Assembly: GCA_033558025.1 (NCBI GenBank)
Contig: JAUCEF010000013.1
Location: forward strand, 365,001 to 429,000
Source of the DNA: Phytophthora sp. 'mugwort'
Lineage: Eukaryota > Oomycota > Peronosporomycetes > Peronosporales > Peronosporaceae
Length of the DNA stretch: 64,000 nucleotides
Direction of reading: 5' to 3'
Of the stretch, positions 33,063-44,674 are shown in pieces; position 1 is the stretch's first letter; every line of letters starts with the position of its first letter. Made by a program: the position numbers and the translations under genes. The notes under the pieces were generated by a model that worked only from the letters and a program-made list of their open reading frames with translations, was not told the origin of the DNA and did no database searches.

Positions 33063-36000
33063 TTACTCCGGAGCGCGATGCAGCCACGCTCTTGTTGTGG
33101 CATCCATCGTAGCCTCATCCTGTGCTGCCTCGATACCCTCCGTCCGATCTAACATGACTTGTATGGCCTTTGTCGATCCATTGGCCACCTCAAGTTGTTC
33201 TTCTTCTGCTGCTGCTACAACTGCGTCGACTGCAGTAGTAGTCGCCTCCGGGACGATAGAGTGAAAGCGTTGCATTCGTATCAGCCGCGCTCGTTGGATA
33301 GACACGCAACCCACGACGCATCCGACAACAAGGACACAAGCGCCTCCAACCCACAAGAATATGGACAGCGTCTTCGCAGTGAACGGGCCCAGGTTTGTCA
33401 TCGCATTAGACGCTGCGATGGACATCCCGGCTTCTTCTTCAATCCAAACTATGGGGAGCCTCCCCATAGCAAGATCTTTGTGCCAGACATTAAGCATCCG
33501 ACTGTCCCCCACTTGAGCCGTGAGTTGCCACACGAGACGACGATGCAAGACGACACCGGTCCGAGGGTCAATATCAACCACTGACGATGCGTTGAGTGAA
33601 GACGAGCTGCTTTCTATTATCAACGGTAGATCATCGTATAGGAAACTCATGTTGAGACAAGGGGAAGACGAAGTACCAGACACGATTCCAGTTGGCAATC
33701 GCGATGGCAACGTCCAGTCCACGACGTAGCGCATCAACGAAGTGCCAAAGCGAGTCAAGTTGCTCTTGAACGTGATCTGAACCACACGATGAGCATAACT
33801 CCAGTAAAAGTAGAGATTTTGCGGTGGCAAATTGAGTGAATTCGCTGAGTTTTCACCTTGGCCCGTGAGAACAGCGGTCGTGAACTGCGAGCCGTCCGTC
33901 ACTCGAACAGCGCGGAGCTCGACGTCTTCACCCCATGCGTTCATCAACGTAGTGCCGTCAATAGTTAGAAGACGACCCACGATGCTCTTACTCTTTTTGT
34001 ACAAAACTACGTCATTTTGGAGCGGAATTACGAGCTCAAACGTCGAGGCTCCACGCTCAGTTGCCGATGTGTTAGGCCATAATGGCATTCCCATTGAGGT
34101 TCTACCTGCTTCACTCGAAGACGAGGCAAATAAAATTTGGGATACTTTTAACACTGCGAAATACCCACCTATTGGGTAGATCAACGAGGACGAGACGACG
34201 GCTTCTTGACTAGGTTGACGAGGAGATGACAAGCCCAGAATCTGTGGTTCATAGCCAAACTTGGTTGCTGTATATTGCAAATAGGCCTGCAAATCCTGTA
34301 CGAAGCTTACTGGCTTGTCCTGCAAGTCTCTTAGAGTCGGGAAGTGCAAATAAACGGCCTTGGATCCAGTACCAGCACCCCCCGTTCGATCGACACACAA
34401 ATGTTGCTTCTCATGAGTATTCCAGTCATTATCGTAGGCTTGTAGCACCGTCTTAAGCTGAGCTTGACACACTTCAGTCGTCTCGAATGGCTGAGCTAGG
34501 AACGAATCCACCAGTAAAGCGCTACGGAAAGCTGTTGACACTGCAGAAGAGCGAGGCCAACTCCACACAACAGTGTCATCATACCCGAAAGTTTGCCAAA
34601 GTGACTGAGCATCACTGATCGAGAGCGTGTAGTCTGTCCCAAGACTGCACGTGGTCTCGTCATCATACGCAAAGTGACGGTCGTGGCCATTGCCACTGCA
34701 AAAAGCGCTTAACTCGCCGAAACCCGGCAGAAAAGAGCTCAATTGCTGTACGATGACGCCTTTCACGGCATCAAACGCAAATTCTTTGAGTGGGAAACGT
34801 TCCGACCGAGTTCCGTTGTCTTCCAGGAGGAGACGGCCTGTGCTATTGTCATGGACAATGTACGTTGCTCCTGTGACGCTGCCATTGACAAACTGAACTG
34901 CAGCGAAGTCTACAAAACTTCGAGGTCCCGTGCTGACATCTTGGTCGTCCCCATTGGCCAGACGGACACGCTCGAGAACATATTGCTCCAGTACTGTGTG
35001 GTCCAGTAAAGCGAGCAGCCACGCCGTGATCTGTTGTTGAATCATGGATACTGTATATGCTAGTAGAACATCGTCATCGGCCCGTGAGAACTCCGTTGAG
35101 AGCTCAATAATACGGTCCAACAGAGAGCGTGACAACACTTTAAGAGCTTCTGCTCTGCTTATTTCGTAGTGAGAAAAATTGTCTGGAAGTGTACACTTTC
35201 CAGTCACTCGATCCGAGGAAAAACAGTTGAGTAGCAGAAGCCGCCACAAGGCGAATCCCTCATTAGGATTAAGCAGCGCTATCGACTCAGTATCATCAAG
35301 TAAGACACGAGCTGCTGTAGTCCACCAGTTGGTTGTACTAACAGGTGCTGCGTCTTTATCGTTGCTAGAAGCCAAAGTCTCTAAAGAAAAGGCCATCGTC
35401 CTGGCAGACGCACTTGGAAGGAGGGTCGCTAATGACACCGAAGGTTGAGTAATCGAAGCTATCCAGAACTCTTCAACAAACATGCGAGTGCTCGGGTGGC
35501 TGGTCCAAGATTTAAGCCAATGTCCTACAAATTGACAAAAACAGGAGACGGTCGTATCTGAAAGCTGCAGGTCGTCAATCACGTTTGTTGTTGGATTAGC
35601 AGCTCCGACCAATTGAAGCTCGTCGAGTTCTCCTCGAATGTACGAGAGCCATGTTGAGATCCCCGTTGGATGGAGAAAAGAAACAGGATTCGAAGCGTCC
35701 CAAAATGTGTACAATAGTGGCAAAGATTTCGTGCATTCTCCGACTGTTTTTTCAGTTAAATTTGCTCCCAGATAAGCCACATTGACAACGAGATTCCTTC
35801 TCGACACATTTCTGGCAATTTCGACAGTATGCCAAGGGAGGACAAACGCCAATCCGTAGCCAAACTCCAGTGGATCTTTCGAGGCTTCGGATTGTGCCGC
35901 ACTCCACTCTTCCAGTTGAATAATCTGGGAAAAGAGCGACATTTCCGGCACTTGGCGATACCATTTGGCCACAACTTCAAGCTGGTCACGTGTCAATCCC

Positions 36001-39000
36001 AGTGCCAATTCCAAGAATGAAAGTGCCAATACAGAGAGATTTGCCGTCTCGCGGAGAATTGCTTGACCAGGTGCCGCCACTAGAGCCACGAATTCGTCAA
36101 ACGCAGCGTCTTTCAACACGCCATAGCCGTCAAGAAGATGGGCACATGGCGTCCTCGTCTTCCCGTCGCTGTCAAATACATCGATTAAGCACCAGACAAT
36201 GCGACTCGCAGGGTCTAAGAACGACCCCATAGTCGCCACATCCCACAATTTTCTGAGTGAATCTCGACTCGCATCCCTCAGTACAGACGAAGCTGCTGTG
36301 AACTGATCACGATCTAAAGTGACAGGGAATGAATAGAGACGCTCCACGTACGATGCCAAGTCGAAGCTCAGCGTGGGATCGCCTCGGAAAGTCTCACCCG
36401 TAGCCCATTGTGCTAGTACAAAGTCTCGCAGGGACTCGTGAGTTGCCCAGTTGAACAACCAACGAGCAATGCCACGAATTTGTGCCTCTGATAATGTCGT
36501 TGCAGTGCTCATTGCTGTCACTAATTGTGCACGCTTTTGATCGGTCAGAGTTCGTGCCATGGCACTTGGACGCGCGACTTGATTCCTTAACGGATACTGA
36601 GCTACTAAGTGCTCCGATGCGTAATCCACGCCTTCGTACAGCTCGTCCCAGGCTCGGAATGCTGTCGGTAGTCCAGCGTCATCCACTGAACGATCGCTTC
36701 GGACAATCGAGTAGACACTATGAGGTTTCCAGAGTGTTTTAGCTTGCTCGAGGGTCGGAAGAGCGATCAGTGAACCACTTTGTGTGCCCTGATACGCCGC
36801 ATTCCCATAGAGTTCAAAGCCACGCTGGGCTCCAGTTTCATGAAGATCCACGTCTACACTTGGAGCATTCGAACTGATCCACAAGGAAGAAACAATGGCA
36901 GCAGCAGTGTCACTAGTTTCCCACTGAATAAGGTATTCCCGTACTGTTGATAGTTCATTGAGTGAAAACGAACTCTTAATGAGTACATTCAGATCCTCTT
37001 GAACTGTTTGAAGCGCAGTCGACCGACCAATAACTGGATACCATTTCTCATAGAATGAGGTCACATTGACAAGACTCACCGTCGACTGGGCGTCCCAGAG
37101 CACTTGAGCCGCCTCGATCGAGACCTCGACAATTGCCGTTCGATTGAGCTCAAAATTGACGTCTTTAGGTGTTACTTTAGACGGATCCACGTCTGGCGTC
37201 GCAAGAACTCGAAGCAAATTGCACGCTTGGAACTCTTGGTGACTCTGTCGTGTCCTGATTGTTTGCGTGAAACTCGAGGCTGTCATTTGGTCGCAATTTG
37301 TCCACGTTTCAGTCACTTGCACCGTCTTCGTGGGTCGAATTAAAGCTGCTTCATGGACGACATGTGCATCAAAGAAAGTGACTGGACGTGATGCGAGTTG
37401 CTGGATCTCATCCAGACTTTCTCCGAGTGTAATAGTAGAAGACTCGGTACAGGAAGAGACGATGGACGTTTGTGGTGTTAGCTCCACGATCCCCGTGATT
37501 TTTGTAGACATCGTCGGACACTTTGCATAGAGCCAATGGCCTAATACGTCTCGCTCCAGATGCTCGTTAGTTGTCCATCGTTCAAGCCATTGAAACACAC
37601 GTTCCATCCAGATTTCCCACTTGGAGGACGCTCCACAAAGCTCTGCGAGAGTCGACTGAGAAGCTTCGAGACTTGTTGTGTCTCCATTCTTTACTGCAGA
37701 AGCTAGCGAGTCCCATAACGTATAGCCTTTAACAGTAAGGAATGATGCCTCGTGTGTTACATCCCACAGCTTCAATGCTTGACGTGGGACTTCATACTGT
37801 GTGTTGTTCTGTCGAGTGATCTGTGAGCATTCTTCCTGACTCAAAGAAGCGACGACTGGAAGTTCACAGCCTGTCGTGAGCTCGAGACCACTTTGCAACT
37901 CGTCACGATAAGGCTCGAGGTCGAAGTCGCCTGCTCTGCCTCGTCGCCATTGATCTAACACTGTGTCTTTGACCCAACTTGACTCGCTTTGTTCCTTGAC
38001 CCAAGCAGCGATTCGTACGATGTGAGCTGTCGTCACTTGTGTGCAACTTGTGTCGATCCTAACTGCATTTAGAACTCCAGTGTTCGTCCTGGAGCTTTCC
38101 TCGCATACGACCGCAATTGCAGCGTTCAGATCACTATTAATTGTCTGTAGTTCGACTGTCATTTCAGTGATATTTCCACTACTACCCGCTGCGAGCATCA
38201 TCCAACGCTTGTAGCCTTGAGTATTACGGAACGACAGTTCGTGTTGAGGCGTCCACAGCACAATTGCAGCTGCCAGACTAATCCGCTTAATGATACTTTG
38301 TGCAGGTGGCTGGAGCTCAAATCCTGTCGTTCCTTCATCTTGATCGTCTGCTAACCCTGTGGACACGGCAGCACAGGAGAAGACACGAGCTGTGAGGCTG
38401 GACGTTGTCTGCGTCTTTGTATACGTCGAGCCTCCTCCTGTCGCAGTGCACGTTTCTTTCGTCACGTAATACGTTCTCACGTCTGTAAAGAGCAAAGACG
38501 CCTCTGTACTGGTCCTTTTTGTTGCCTCTTCCTGTTCATTTGATGTCTCTGTGCACGTGGCTTGTCCTGTGATCACTATAGGAGAACCCAGTGGAGTTTC
38601 ACTCACTGTTTCTCGTGGCCAGCACGTACTTGTCCACCAAGAATACACGTTCACTAGGTTAAGAGGATTCCGAGTCCAGTGACTGAGCCAGTCTCCAATT
38701 GCTTGGACACTAACTTCTGTCACAGCGTGTCTTGTCAGTTGCTGAGAGTCGTCAACAAGACGCGTATAGTTCCCCGTTCGAATGGCTTGCAACCATCGTG
38801 CGTAGTTTTTTGTCGTCTCGGACGGGTGTGCAGGTCTTAAGAAGGACACGTCCTCTGTGTCATCCCATAGCACGTCTCGAGCGCTCTCCGAGATGCCCGC
38901 ACCGATATCAAGCACACCTTCTGGGTTCATCTCAAAGCCAAACTGGACGCCATCGATCATAGGCTCCAAGTCATATCGCAAGCAACCAGAATCACGTGGC

Positions 39001-40967
39001 AACTGCATCACAGTCACACACGTTCCACTCGTCCAATGCAGTAAGGCTCGACGTCGTACGACTCCATCGTCTAGAATGGTCTTGATCCACGTCGATATGA
39101 CCGTCATCTCAGCACGCGTCATACCGGTAATACCTGTCAGTAGCAGCTCCGAGGACGTGGCTGTCGTCGTCGTCGTGCCATCCACCACATCCATCCATTT
39201 GATGAATCCTACAGGATGAACGAAAGCAAACTCATTCGACACATTCCAAACCTGCTGCGCGACGTCTTCACTCACGATTGTTGCACTTGAAGGCATCGTG
39301 AGCGGCTGAAGACTGAAACCGGACTGCACGCCCACCCGTTCGACGTCGAAATCCACGTCGGGGTCGCTCAGCTCGCTGTTCCTAGTGCGTTTAGCGAAGG
39401 CCTGTCGCCAAAATCGCCGTCTATCGCGTTGCACGTGGCGGCTTTGAGCCCACGTGAGAATATACTCGCGGACTGCCAGCAATTGGGCTCGGGTGAGATA
39501 ATCTTCGACCCGTGCGACGTCGTTATTGACGCCGTCCAGCACGTACGCGATGGCCGTCTCATTCAGCGCCACAACCTGCTTCCAGAGAGCGAATCCGACG
39601 GCTGTAGCTTGTGGACCAGCATGTCCCTCGGCCGCCGTTTGTACGGGATCATAGTCAACAAGGGAAAAGCGTCGATTTGATGGACGGGAGCCCAGCAATA
39701 GCGTCGCAACCTCCAGACTCAGCTCGAGTGCTGAAGTCGCCGGTAGTAACTCGAATCCCGTACGTGGTTGGCCAGTCGGAGTCTCATCAATCCACGCGTC
39801 AAAGTTGGTTGGACTGCTTCCTTGTTGTCGCCAGAGATTGACCACCGCGAGCTGCGCGTCGTCCGCTGTCGCCTGGTTCGTAGTCATGTCTAGCGCGACA
39901 ATCTCACTCTTGATCGAGTGCAAAAGGAACGGCACCGTCTCAAGACAGGCACGCTCAAAGACTTCTTGTAACACGTACGGGAAAGCGATCAGTGGCAGCT
40001 TGAGACTGAGAGAACGGAGCGTGCGCGGCACGAAATTCACCTGTTGCGCGTCAAGCTGCTGGCCCAGAAGAACCGGCACGGCCTCGACGATCAACCGGTT
40101 CATCAGGTTGCTCAACACGCGTGGCACAGCTTGACGTCGTGCGAGTGCAAACTGCTCAGTCAATAGGCCAGGAACCGCCATGTCGGCCTGGTCACGGAAC
40201 ACGTCACGCAGCATGACGGGGATCTGTTCGGTGCGTGCCACCGCGTGCATCCGGACGAGTGTCGCGGGTAAGCTGGCGTCCGCGACGCGCCGCCGCTGTC
40301 GATCGATCACGGCCGTCAAGCCGTCACGTTTGACGCCCATCGCCATCTCCGGCAGCAAAGCACGTAGCGCTCGTAGTTTTGTAGTAGCGACAAAGTCACT
40401 CTGCAAGTGCCTCGTGTAGTCCCGAATGTGGACGTGGGCAAACTCAGCAGCGAGAAACCTCTCCGACTGTCCAGTCTGGGCGTGGAGTTTGCTCAAGTGA
40501 CGCACGTACGAAGCATTGAGCGTCACGACGAGGTCGCTCTCGGATCCGTTCGAGCGTTCAGTGGAAAAATGGTACGTCGAAGCCACGTCGTAACTCACGG
40601 CGCCGTAGCTGTCGGCGTCGTACGCGTCGTCTTCTATCGTGTGGAATTGCACATGGAGTTTACGCGTTCGCTTCTCGTATGTGTAGGGTCCAACCTGTTG
40701 GAGTTGTGGCTGTACGGCACCACCGCCCTGTAAATCTTCGGCGTTCGTGAGATTCCAGAGGTAAAAGCTCGTAAACTCGGGCGCGTCCATAGCGCAGGTG
40801 AAGCTCGAGCAGTTGAGGAACGACGTCGGCGTCTCGTTAGTCTTGGGCATCCATTTGAATAGTGTCGCGGCTTGGATCTCCCGGTCCGTCTCCTGCGCTT
40901 GGAATCCGAGCACAACGAGCACGATACCGCAGACCACAAGCACCAGCGCGAGTCCGACGCCCCACAT
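33063..40967 (-). CDS. Giant CD36/LIMP-2-family scavenger-receptor-like protein (2634 aa)
   Basis: A single 7.9-kb exon. Residues 3-22 form an uncleaved membrane segment after a two-residue cytosolic end. The family N-terminal signature follows: FYLWNLTNAEDL (68-79) and QVGPYTYEKR (91-100). The C-terminal end has the equivalent of the CD36 DINPLTG motif, DIDPRTGVVL (2465-2474), a second membrane segment at about 2535-2555, and a 79-residue cytosolic tail. This two-pass topology with a luminal or extracellular loop is that of CD36, SR-B1 and LIMP-2, normally about 470-520 aa. Here roughly 2000 extra residues sit in the loop, with about nine to ten diverged modules of the form LWD...(S/A)FL.P.G...W....W. 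Family members bind lipids, lipoproteins or lysosomal enzymes; the ligand here is unknown. Confidence 0.8.
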   Translation of the reverse strand: MWGVGLALVLVVCGIVLVVLGFQAQETDREIQAATLFKWMPKTNETPTSFLNCSSFTCAMDAPEFTSFYLWNLTNAEDLQGGGAVQPQLQQVGPYTYEKRTRKLHVQFHTIEDDAYDADSYGAVSYDVASTYHFSTERSNGSESDLVVTLNASYVRHLSKLHAQTGQSERFLAAEFAHVHIRDYTRHLQSDFVATTKLRALRALLPEMAMGVKRDGLTAVIDRQRRRVADASLPATLVRMHAVARTEQIPVMLRDVFRDQADMAVPGLLTEQFALARRQAVPRVLSNLMNRLIVEAVPVLLGQQLDAQQVNFVPRTLRSLSLKLPLIAFPYVLQEVFERACLETVPFLLHSIKSEIVALDMTTNQATADDAQLAVVNLWRQQGSSPTNFDAWIDETPTGQPRTGFELLPATSALELSLEVATLLLGSRPSNRRFSLVDYDPVQTAAEGHAGPQATAVGFALWKQVVALNETAIAYVLDGVNNDVARVEDYLTRAQLLAVREYILTWAQSRHVQRDRRRFWRQAFAKRTRNSELSDPDVDFDVERVGVQSGFSLQPLTMPSSATIVSEDVAQQVWNVSNEFAFVHPVGFIKWMDVVDGTTTTTATSSELLLTGITGMTRAEMTVISTWIKTILDDGVVRRRALLHWTSGTCVTVMQLPRDSGCLRYDLEPMIDGVQFGFEMNPEGVLDIGAGISESARDVLWDDTEDVSFLRPAHPSETTKNYARWLQAIRTGNYTRLVDDSQQLTRHAVTEVSVQAIGDWLSHWTRNPLNLVNVYSWWTSTCWPRETVSETPLGSPIVITGQATCTETSNEQEEATKRTSTEASLLFTDVRTYYVTKETCTATGGGSTYTKTQTTSSLTARVFSCAAVSTGLADDQDEGTTGFELQPPAQSIIKRISLAAAIVLWTPQHELSFRNTQGYKRWMMLAAGSSGNITEMTVELQTINSDLNAAIAVVCEESSRTNTGVLNAVRIDTSCTQVTTAHIVRIAAWVKEQSESSWVKDTVLDQWRRGRAGDFDLEPYRDELQSGLELTTGCELPVVASLSQEECSQITRQNNTQYEVPRQALKLWDVTHEASFLTVKGYTLWDSLASAVKNGDTTSLEASQSTLAELCGASSKWEIWMERVFQWLERWTTNEHLERDVLGHWLYAKCPTMSTKITGIVELTPQTSIVSSCTESSTITLGESLDEIQQLASRPVTFFDAHVVHEAALIRPTKTVQVTETWTNCDQMTASSFTQTIRTRQSHQEFQACNLLRVLATPDVDPSKVTPKDVNFELNRTAIVEVSIEAAQVLWDAQSTVSLVNVTSFYEKWYPVIGRSTALQTVQEDLNVLIKSSFSLNELSTVREYLIQWETSDTAAAIVSSLWISSNAPSVDVDLHETGAQRGFELYGNAAYQGTQSGSLIALPTLEQAKTLWKPHSVYSIVRSDRSVDDAGLPTAFRAWDELYEGVDYASEHLVAQYPLRNQVARPSAMARTLTDQKRAQLVTAMSTATTLSEAQIRGIARWLFNWATHESLRDFVLAQWATGETFRGDPTLSFDLASYVERLYSFPVTLDRDQFTAASSVLRDASRDSLRKLWDVATMGSFLDPASRIVWCLIDVFDSDGKTRTPCAHLLDGYGVLKDAAFDEFVALVAAPGQAILRETANLSVLALSFLELALGLTRDQLEVVAKWYRQVPEMSLFSQIIQLEEWSAAQSEASKDPLEFGYGLAFVLPWHTVEIARNVSRRNLVVNVAYLGANLTEKTVGECTKSLPLLYTFWDASNPVSFLHPTGISTWLSYIRGELDELQLVGAANPTTNVIDDLQLSDTTVSCFCQFVGHWLKSWTSHPSTRMFVEEFWIASITQPSVSLATLLPSASARTMAFSLETLASSNDKDAAPVSTTNWWTTAARVLLDDTESIALLNPNEGFALWRLLLLNCFSSDRVTGKCTLPDNFSHYEISRAEALKVLSRSLLDRIIELSTEFSRADDDVLLAYTVSMIQQQITAWLLALLDHTVLEQYVLERVRLANGDDQDVSTGPRSFVDFAAVQFVNGSVTGATYIVHDNSTGRLLLEDNGTRSERFPLKEFAFDAVKGVIVQQLSSFLPGFGELSAFCSGNGHDRHFAYDDETTCSLGTDYTLSISDAQSLWQTFGYDDTVVWSWPRSSAVSTAFRSALLVDSFLAQPFETTEVCQAQLKTVLQAYDNDWNTHEKQHLCVDRTGGAGTGSKAVYLHFPTLRDLQDKPVSFVQDLQAYLQYTATKFGYEPQILGLSSPRQPSQEAVVSSSLIYPIGGYFAVLKVSQILFASSSSEAGRTSMGMPLWPNTSATERGASTFELVIPLQNDVVLYKKSKSIVGRLLTIDGTTLMNAWGEDVELRAVRVTDGSQFTTAVLTGQGENSANSLNLPPQNLYFYWSYAHRVVQITFKSNLTRFGTSLMRYVVDWTLPSRLPTGIVSGTSSSPCLNMSFLYDDLPLIIESSSSSLNASSVVDIDPRTGVVLHRRLVWQLTAQVGDSRMLNVWHKDLAMGRLPIVWIEEEAGMSIAASNAMTNLGPFTAKTLSIFLWVGGACVLVVGCVVGCVSIQRARLIRMQRFHSIVPEATTTAVDAVVAAAEEEQLEVANGSTKAIQVMLDRTEGIEAAQDEATMDATTRAWLHRAPE

Positions 40968-41063
40968 CTCCCAAGACCGTCGACTCTGGAGCGTCGCGCC
41001 AGCCTATTTTTCAACTGAGGTGATTACAATAACTTAAGGTCTTGATATTATCCTCATACGGTG

Positions 41064-44000
41064 CTAGCTATGAGGTTTCGTGGCGAGAAGCGCGGCCTGC
41101 TCACTGAAGTAAAGTCGATTGGTTCGCAGGTTGTCCAAAGTTGCTTTAGCAGCAGGCACGAGGCCGGCAATGGCCACCCACAGCGGCGCCACGAGGTAGT
41201 CGATGAAGTTCATTTGTAGCCGGCAGCGAGTAGCTTCGTCCTGTAAGTTGAGGAGATGTGGCGGGACGTTGAGACCGAGCTCAGCTGAGCGCTCTGCCTG
41301 CTGTGTGAACTCGGTACACACGCGCTCCACCCACTTGAGCGCCACACGGAGCGGCCGTCCGACCGAGCCGAGATCCGCGCCGTGAATGATCATATTGAGC
41401 ATAAGTTGTCGACCTTCCGGCACGTTCTCAAACTCTTGGATTGTGCCCACAACTGCCAGTTCCGATAGCAATTTCGTGTGGTGTTTCATGTCAGTGCCGA
41501 GAATGCACCGAACGATGTGTGTACGCGCCGAGACGCGGGCACTGGCACTCAAGTCACGGAGGATATCGCAGCCTGGCCCTGTAAGAACAGACAGGAACGT
41601 GGTCAGACACAGGAACGATTGATAATTATCAATAAAAAGAACGTACGTTTAAGCACAGCGAAAGTGGTGGCTGCGTGGTGGTTTTCCAGCACGGAAATGT
41701 CGTTATAGCAGAGCGCAAGTGTCGAGTTCGAGTCGACTTCAAACTGGTTGTCATTACCCGGATGGTCGGCATCGTGTCCCAGTGCAGCTATCAGTAGACT
41801 CAACGCCTCCAGTTCCTTGATAACTGAAAGCACTTCAGGTGAACGCATGAGCGCGAACGATGCTAGAGCCACATCAAAGCCGTGATAAAAGCTGTGGTAC
41901 GGCACGTCACGGTATCTGCTAGCGAGTTCACCGATAAACGTCCGAAGTGTTACCGTCTCGATCCGGAATGTCCCGATCAGTACCAGTCCTTCAAAGAGTT
42001 GGTACGAATAGTTTTCCAGTTCAGACATTGACTTGGTCAACGGATCGAAATTATCCCGTAGTAATTCCTCCATAAGACTGAATCCGTCCTGCCCCATTGT
42101 CATTCGATGCCATCTCGTGATCAACGAGTGCGTCCGACTAGCGCGTACCACCGACGTCGTGCGGCTTCGGACACGTGGCCGAACGACCAGTTTGTCGCCT
42201 TCTTCTTGAATTTCGTCATTGTCGTCCTCGTCATCCGTAAGACCTTGTTCAGCTCTCTCGTGACGCATTTGTGCCAGTTGCTGTAAACGTGACTTGGCCA
42301 TGCGTTGAAGCGTGAGAAAGCGGCCCAGCGCCCAGCAAGCGTAGGCAAAAGTGCTCCATTTATTCCGTGGGATACATTTGGCCTCATCAAAGCCGCTCAG
42401 ATCGAGTAACGAGTGTACACTTGCGACTTCGTGCTTAGCATCAAGACCAGGCTCTGTATTGCTAACACTCGACGGATCATTAGCCTTCGTGCTTGCGCCT
42501 TCTTCACGACCTTCCTCAGCAGCGCGGTTCGACCAATAATCTGCTTGTACCTTGGCGAAGATAAGCAGCGACGAGTTGACGTGCAGTGCGTGCGCTACAA
42601 GCCGCAAGTAACTCGCCATGACTTCGCCATCATAGCGCGCGACTGGAGGACTTGCAGTCGGGAACTGGCCAAAGTTGACGGCTTGTAGCACGCCCACTGT
42701 CTCCCCCGCACGATTCAAGACGGGTTGAGTCAGTAGCGACTCGGTTTTAAAGCCAAACTTTGTGTCAAACGACCGATCGAAGCGCGGGTCCTCATACGGT
42801 CGATGCACGGTCGACGCCTTCTTCGTCGCTGCTACATGGCCAGCAATTCCCCGTCCGTAGGGGATTCTCAGCCCATTGACACTACTAAGAGAGCTGAGAC
42901 TCCAGAGCTCGTGCTTGATCATGTCCGAGACGTAGAGCGTGACGTGGGCTGTATGGAAAACCGCACTACCGATCTCACAGATCAACGACACGAGACTCGA
43001 TGGGTCTCGTACCGATTCCACTAAGAAATGAGAGCGACACAGAGCGAGCAACTGTCGCTTTTGTCTGGTGGACGCACGTAGATCAACCGATCGCTGCTTG
43101 GCCGTCAAAGCCAACGCTAGAGCTGCCAAAAGAGGCTGAAGTTGAGTTTCTAAAGGCAATTCTGGCTCCACTTCGAGCATCGTTGCGTCCGTCGAGTTTG
43201 ACACGAGACAGAGAATGCCACTTGGTTTGAGTCCTCGACTGGTAGGCACAGGTACGAATATCAGTGAGTATTCCACGTCGGTCTCTAGATGCAGAACCGA
43301 ATTGAGAGCTGCATCGTCACTGAGGTCCAAACGTTCATGAGTGCGAGTGCTTCCTAGTAGTCGCTGGAATAATACGTTCGTAGACTCGACATGCACGCAC
43401 AAAGCTTGTTTCTCTTCAAAGCCTTTTCCGTGACTAGCAAGTACGTGGCATTTGTCCTTGTCAGGCTGCAGTTCAACGAGACAGACGCCCGCTATTATCG
43501 GGGCTAGAGCCATGACATTTGCAACCAATTGCGTCATATCAGGTGCGTGCAGCCACTCGGCCTCTGCTTTTGAAGCTCTCTCTGATTTCCCTCGTACTAA
43601 ACTCGTTCTTCCACCAATTGTCGCGTCCTGCGGGTGTTCGAACGATGTGTCTGGAGGACCTACCGCGTGCCATAACGCGTCCTGAACCACAGTCTGAGCT
43701 TCAGTGTGTCGTGCTAAGACACGTCGCAATTCAAACGGATACACGGAATTCTCCACTGCTGTGAGCGTCGCGTGCATGAATTCCTTGGAAAACACGACAC
43801 TTTCTTGCGTACTTCGTGCCTCCATCACAAACCGTGGCCGTCCATGATCATCGGGTAAGACACCAGCAAGTACACTGCCAGTTGTTAGTCCTAGCACGGA
43901 ATCCACGTCGTGCGCAGCGTCATACGTCTCCAGGTTCGGAAGACTAGCGACGGATGTGGCCGCAGGTCCCGTCGTTGGCGGATTATCGTTAGGAAGACGA

Positions 44001-44629
44001 AAAGGCTCCACGAGACCACGCAATGCGAACGTCTCCAAGGACGTTTGAAAGCCGACAACTCCAGGTCTTGAACTCGAGCACGCAACCACTTGGACAAGTG
44101 GCATCTCTGCAGTCGAGAGCGAATAGAGGACGACAACCGTCGCCTCGAGTGCGGACGCTGCGGCAATTAGCAACAACGTGAGGGTTTTGTGCAACGCCGA
44201 CTCGGACATTGCAGCGTCTCGCATCTTTAAGACTGCGAGCGTCTTGTAGAATTGCAGTTTACGATCCAATTCTCGAAACGCGCTCAAGTGTTCCGAGACG
44301 GTACTACCCGGTTCCATGACGGTCGAGTCCCAAGATACTCGACCAGAGGAGGAACTGACTGTGAGTCGTGTACTTGTACGTCCTCCAGTGAGACCTCCTG
44401 CAGTCGGTGGACGTAGTGGCTCGAGATGGATGCGACTGTCATTGAGCTGGGTATTTTTCTTCGAGTACGGCTTCCCACTGCGATGTGGTGGCATCGGCAT
44501 CAACTTTTTGTCACTCTCGTCCAGTGACGAAGCTCCTGAGATCGAGGGCAGTAAAGCTGAAGGTCCAGTGATGATGGAGACGTCGGTAGTGACGATTCCT
44601 CCGCCTTCCAGTCGATGCAATCGGGTCAT
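41064..44629 (-). CDS. GAF-domain cyclic-nucleotide phosphodiesterase (PDE class I)
   Basis: Two exons: 44629-41647 and 41578-41064. The 68-nt intron (41646-41579) has a GTACGT donor and TTACAG acceptor, phase 1, joining ...FAVLK to RPGCDILRDL.... The product is about 1165 aa. Three GAF-like regions occupy the N-terminal two thirds, near residues 110-280, 370-520 and 540-690; the third is clearest, with IPYGRGIAGHVA and GVLQAVNF. The catalytic domain has YHSFYHGFDVA, the metal motif GHDADHPGNDNQF, ENHHAA, ILGTDMKHH and HGADLGS, as in mammalian-type PDEs that hydrolyse cAMP or cGMP. ATG 44629 is used because upstream in-frame codons are non-ATG. GAF domains usually bind cyclic nucleotides and tune activity. 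The stop is 96 bp from the CD36-like start. Confidence 0.88.
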
Positions 44630-44674
44630 TGTCGCCCAAGTTGAAACAGCAACAAGGTTGAAAACGACGCTCAC

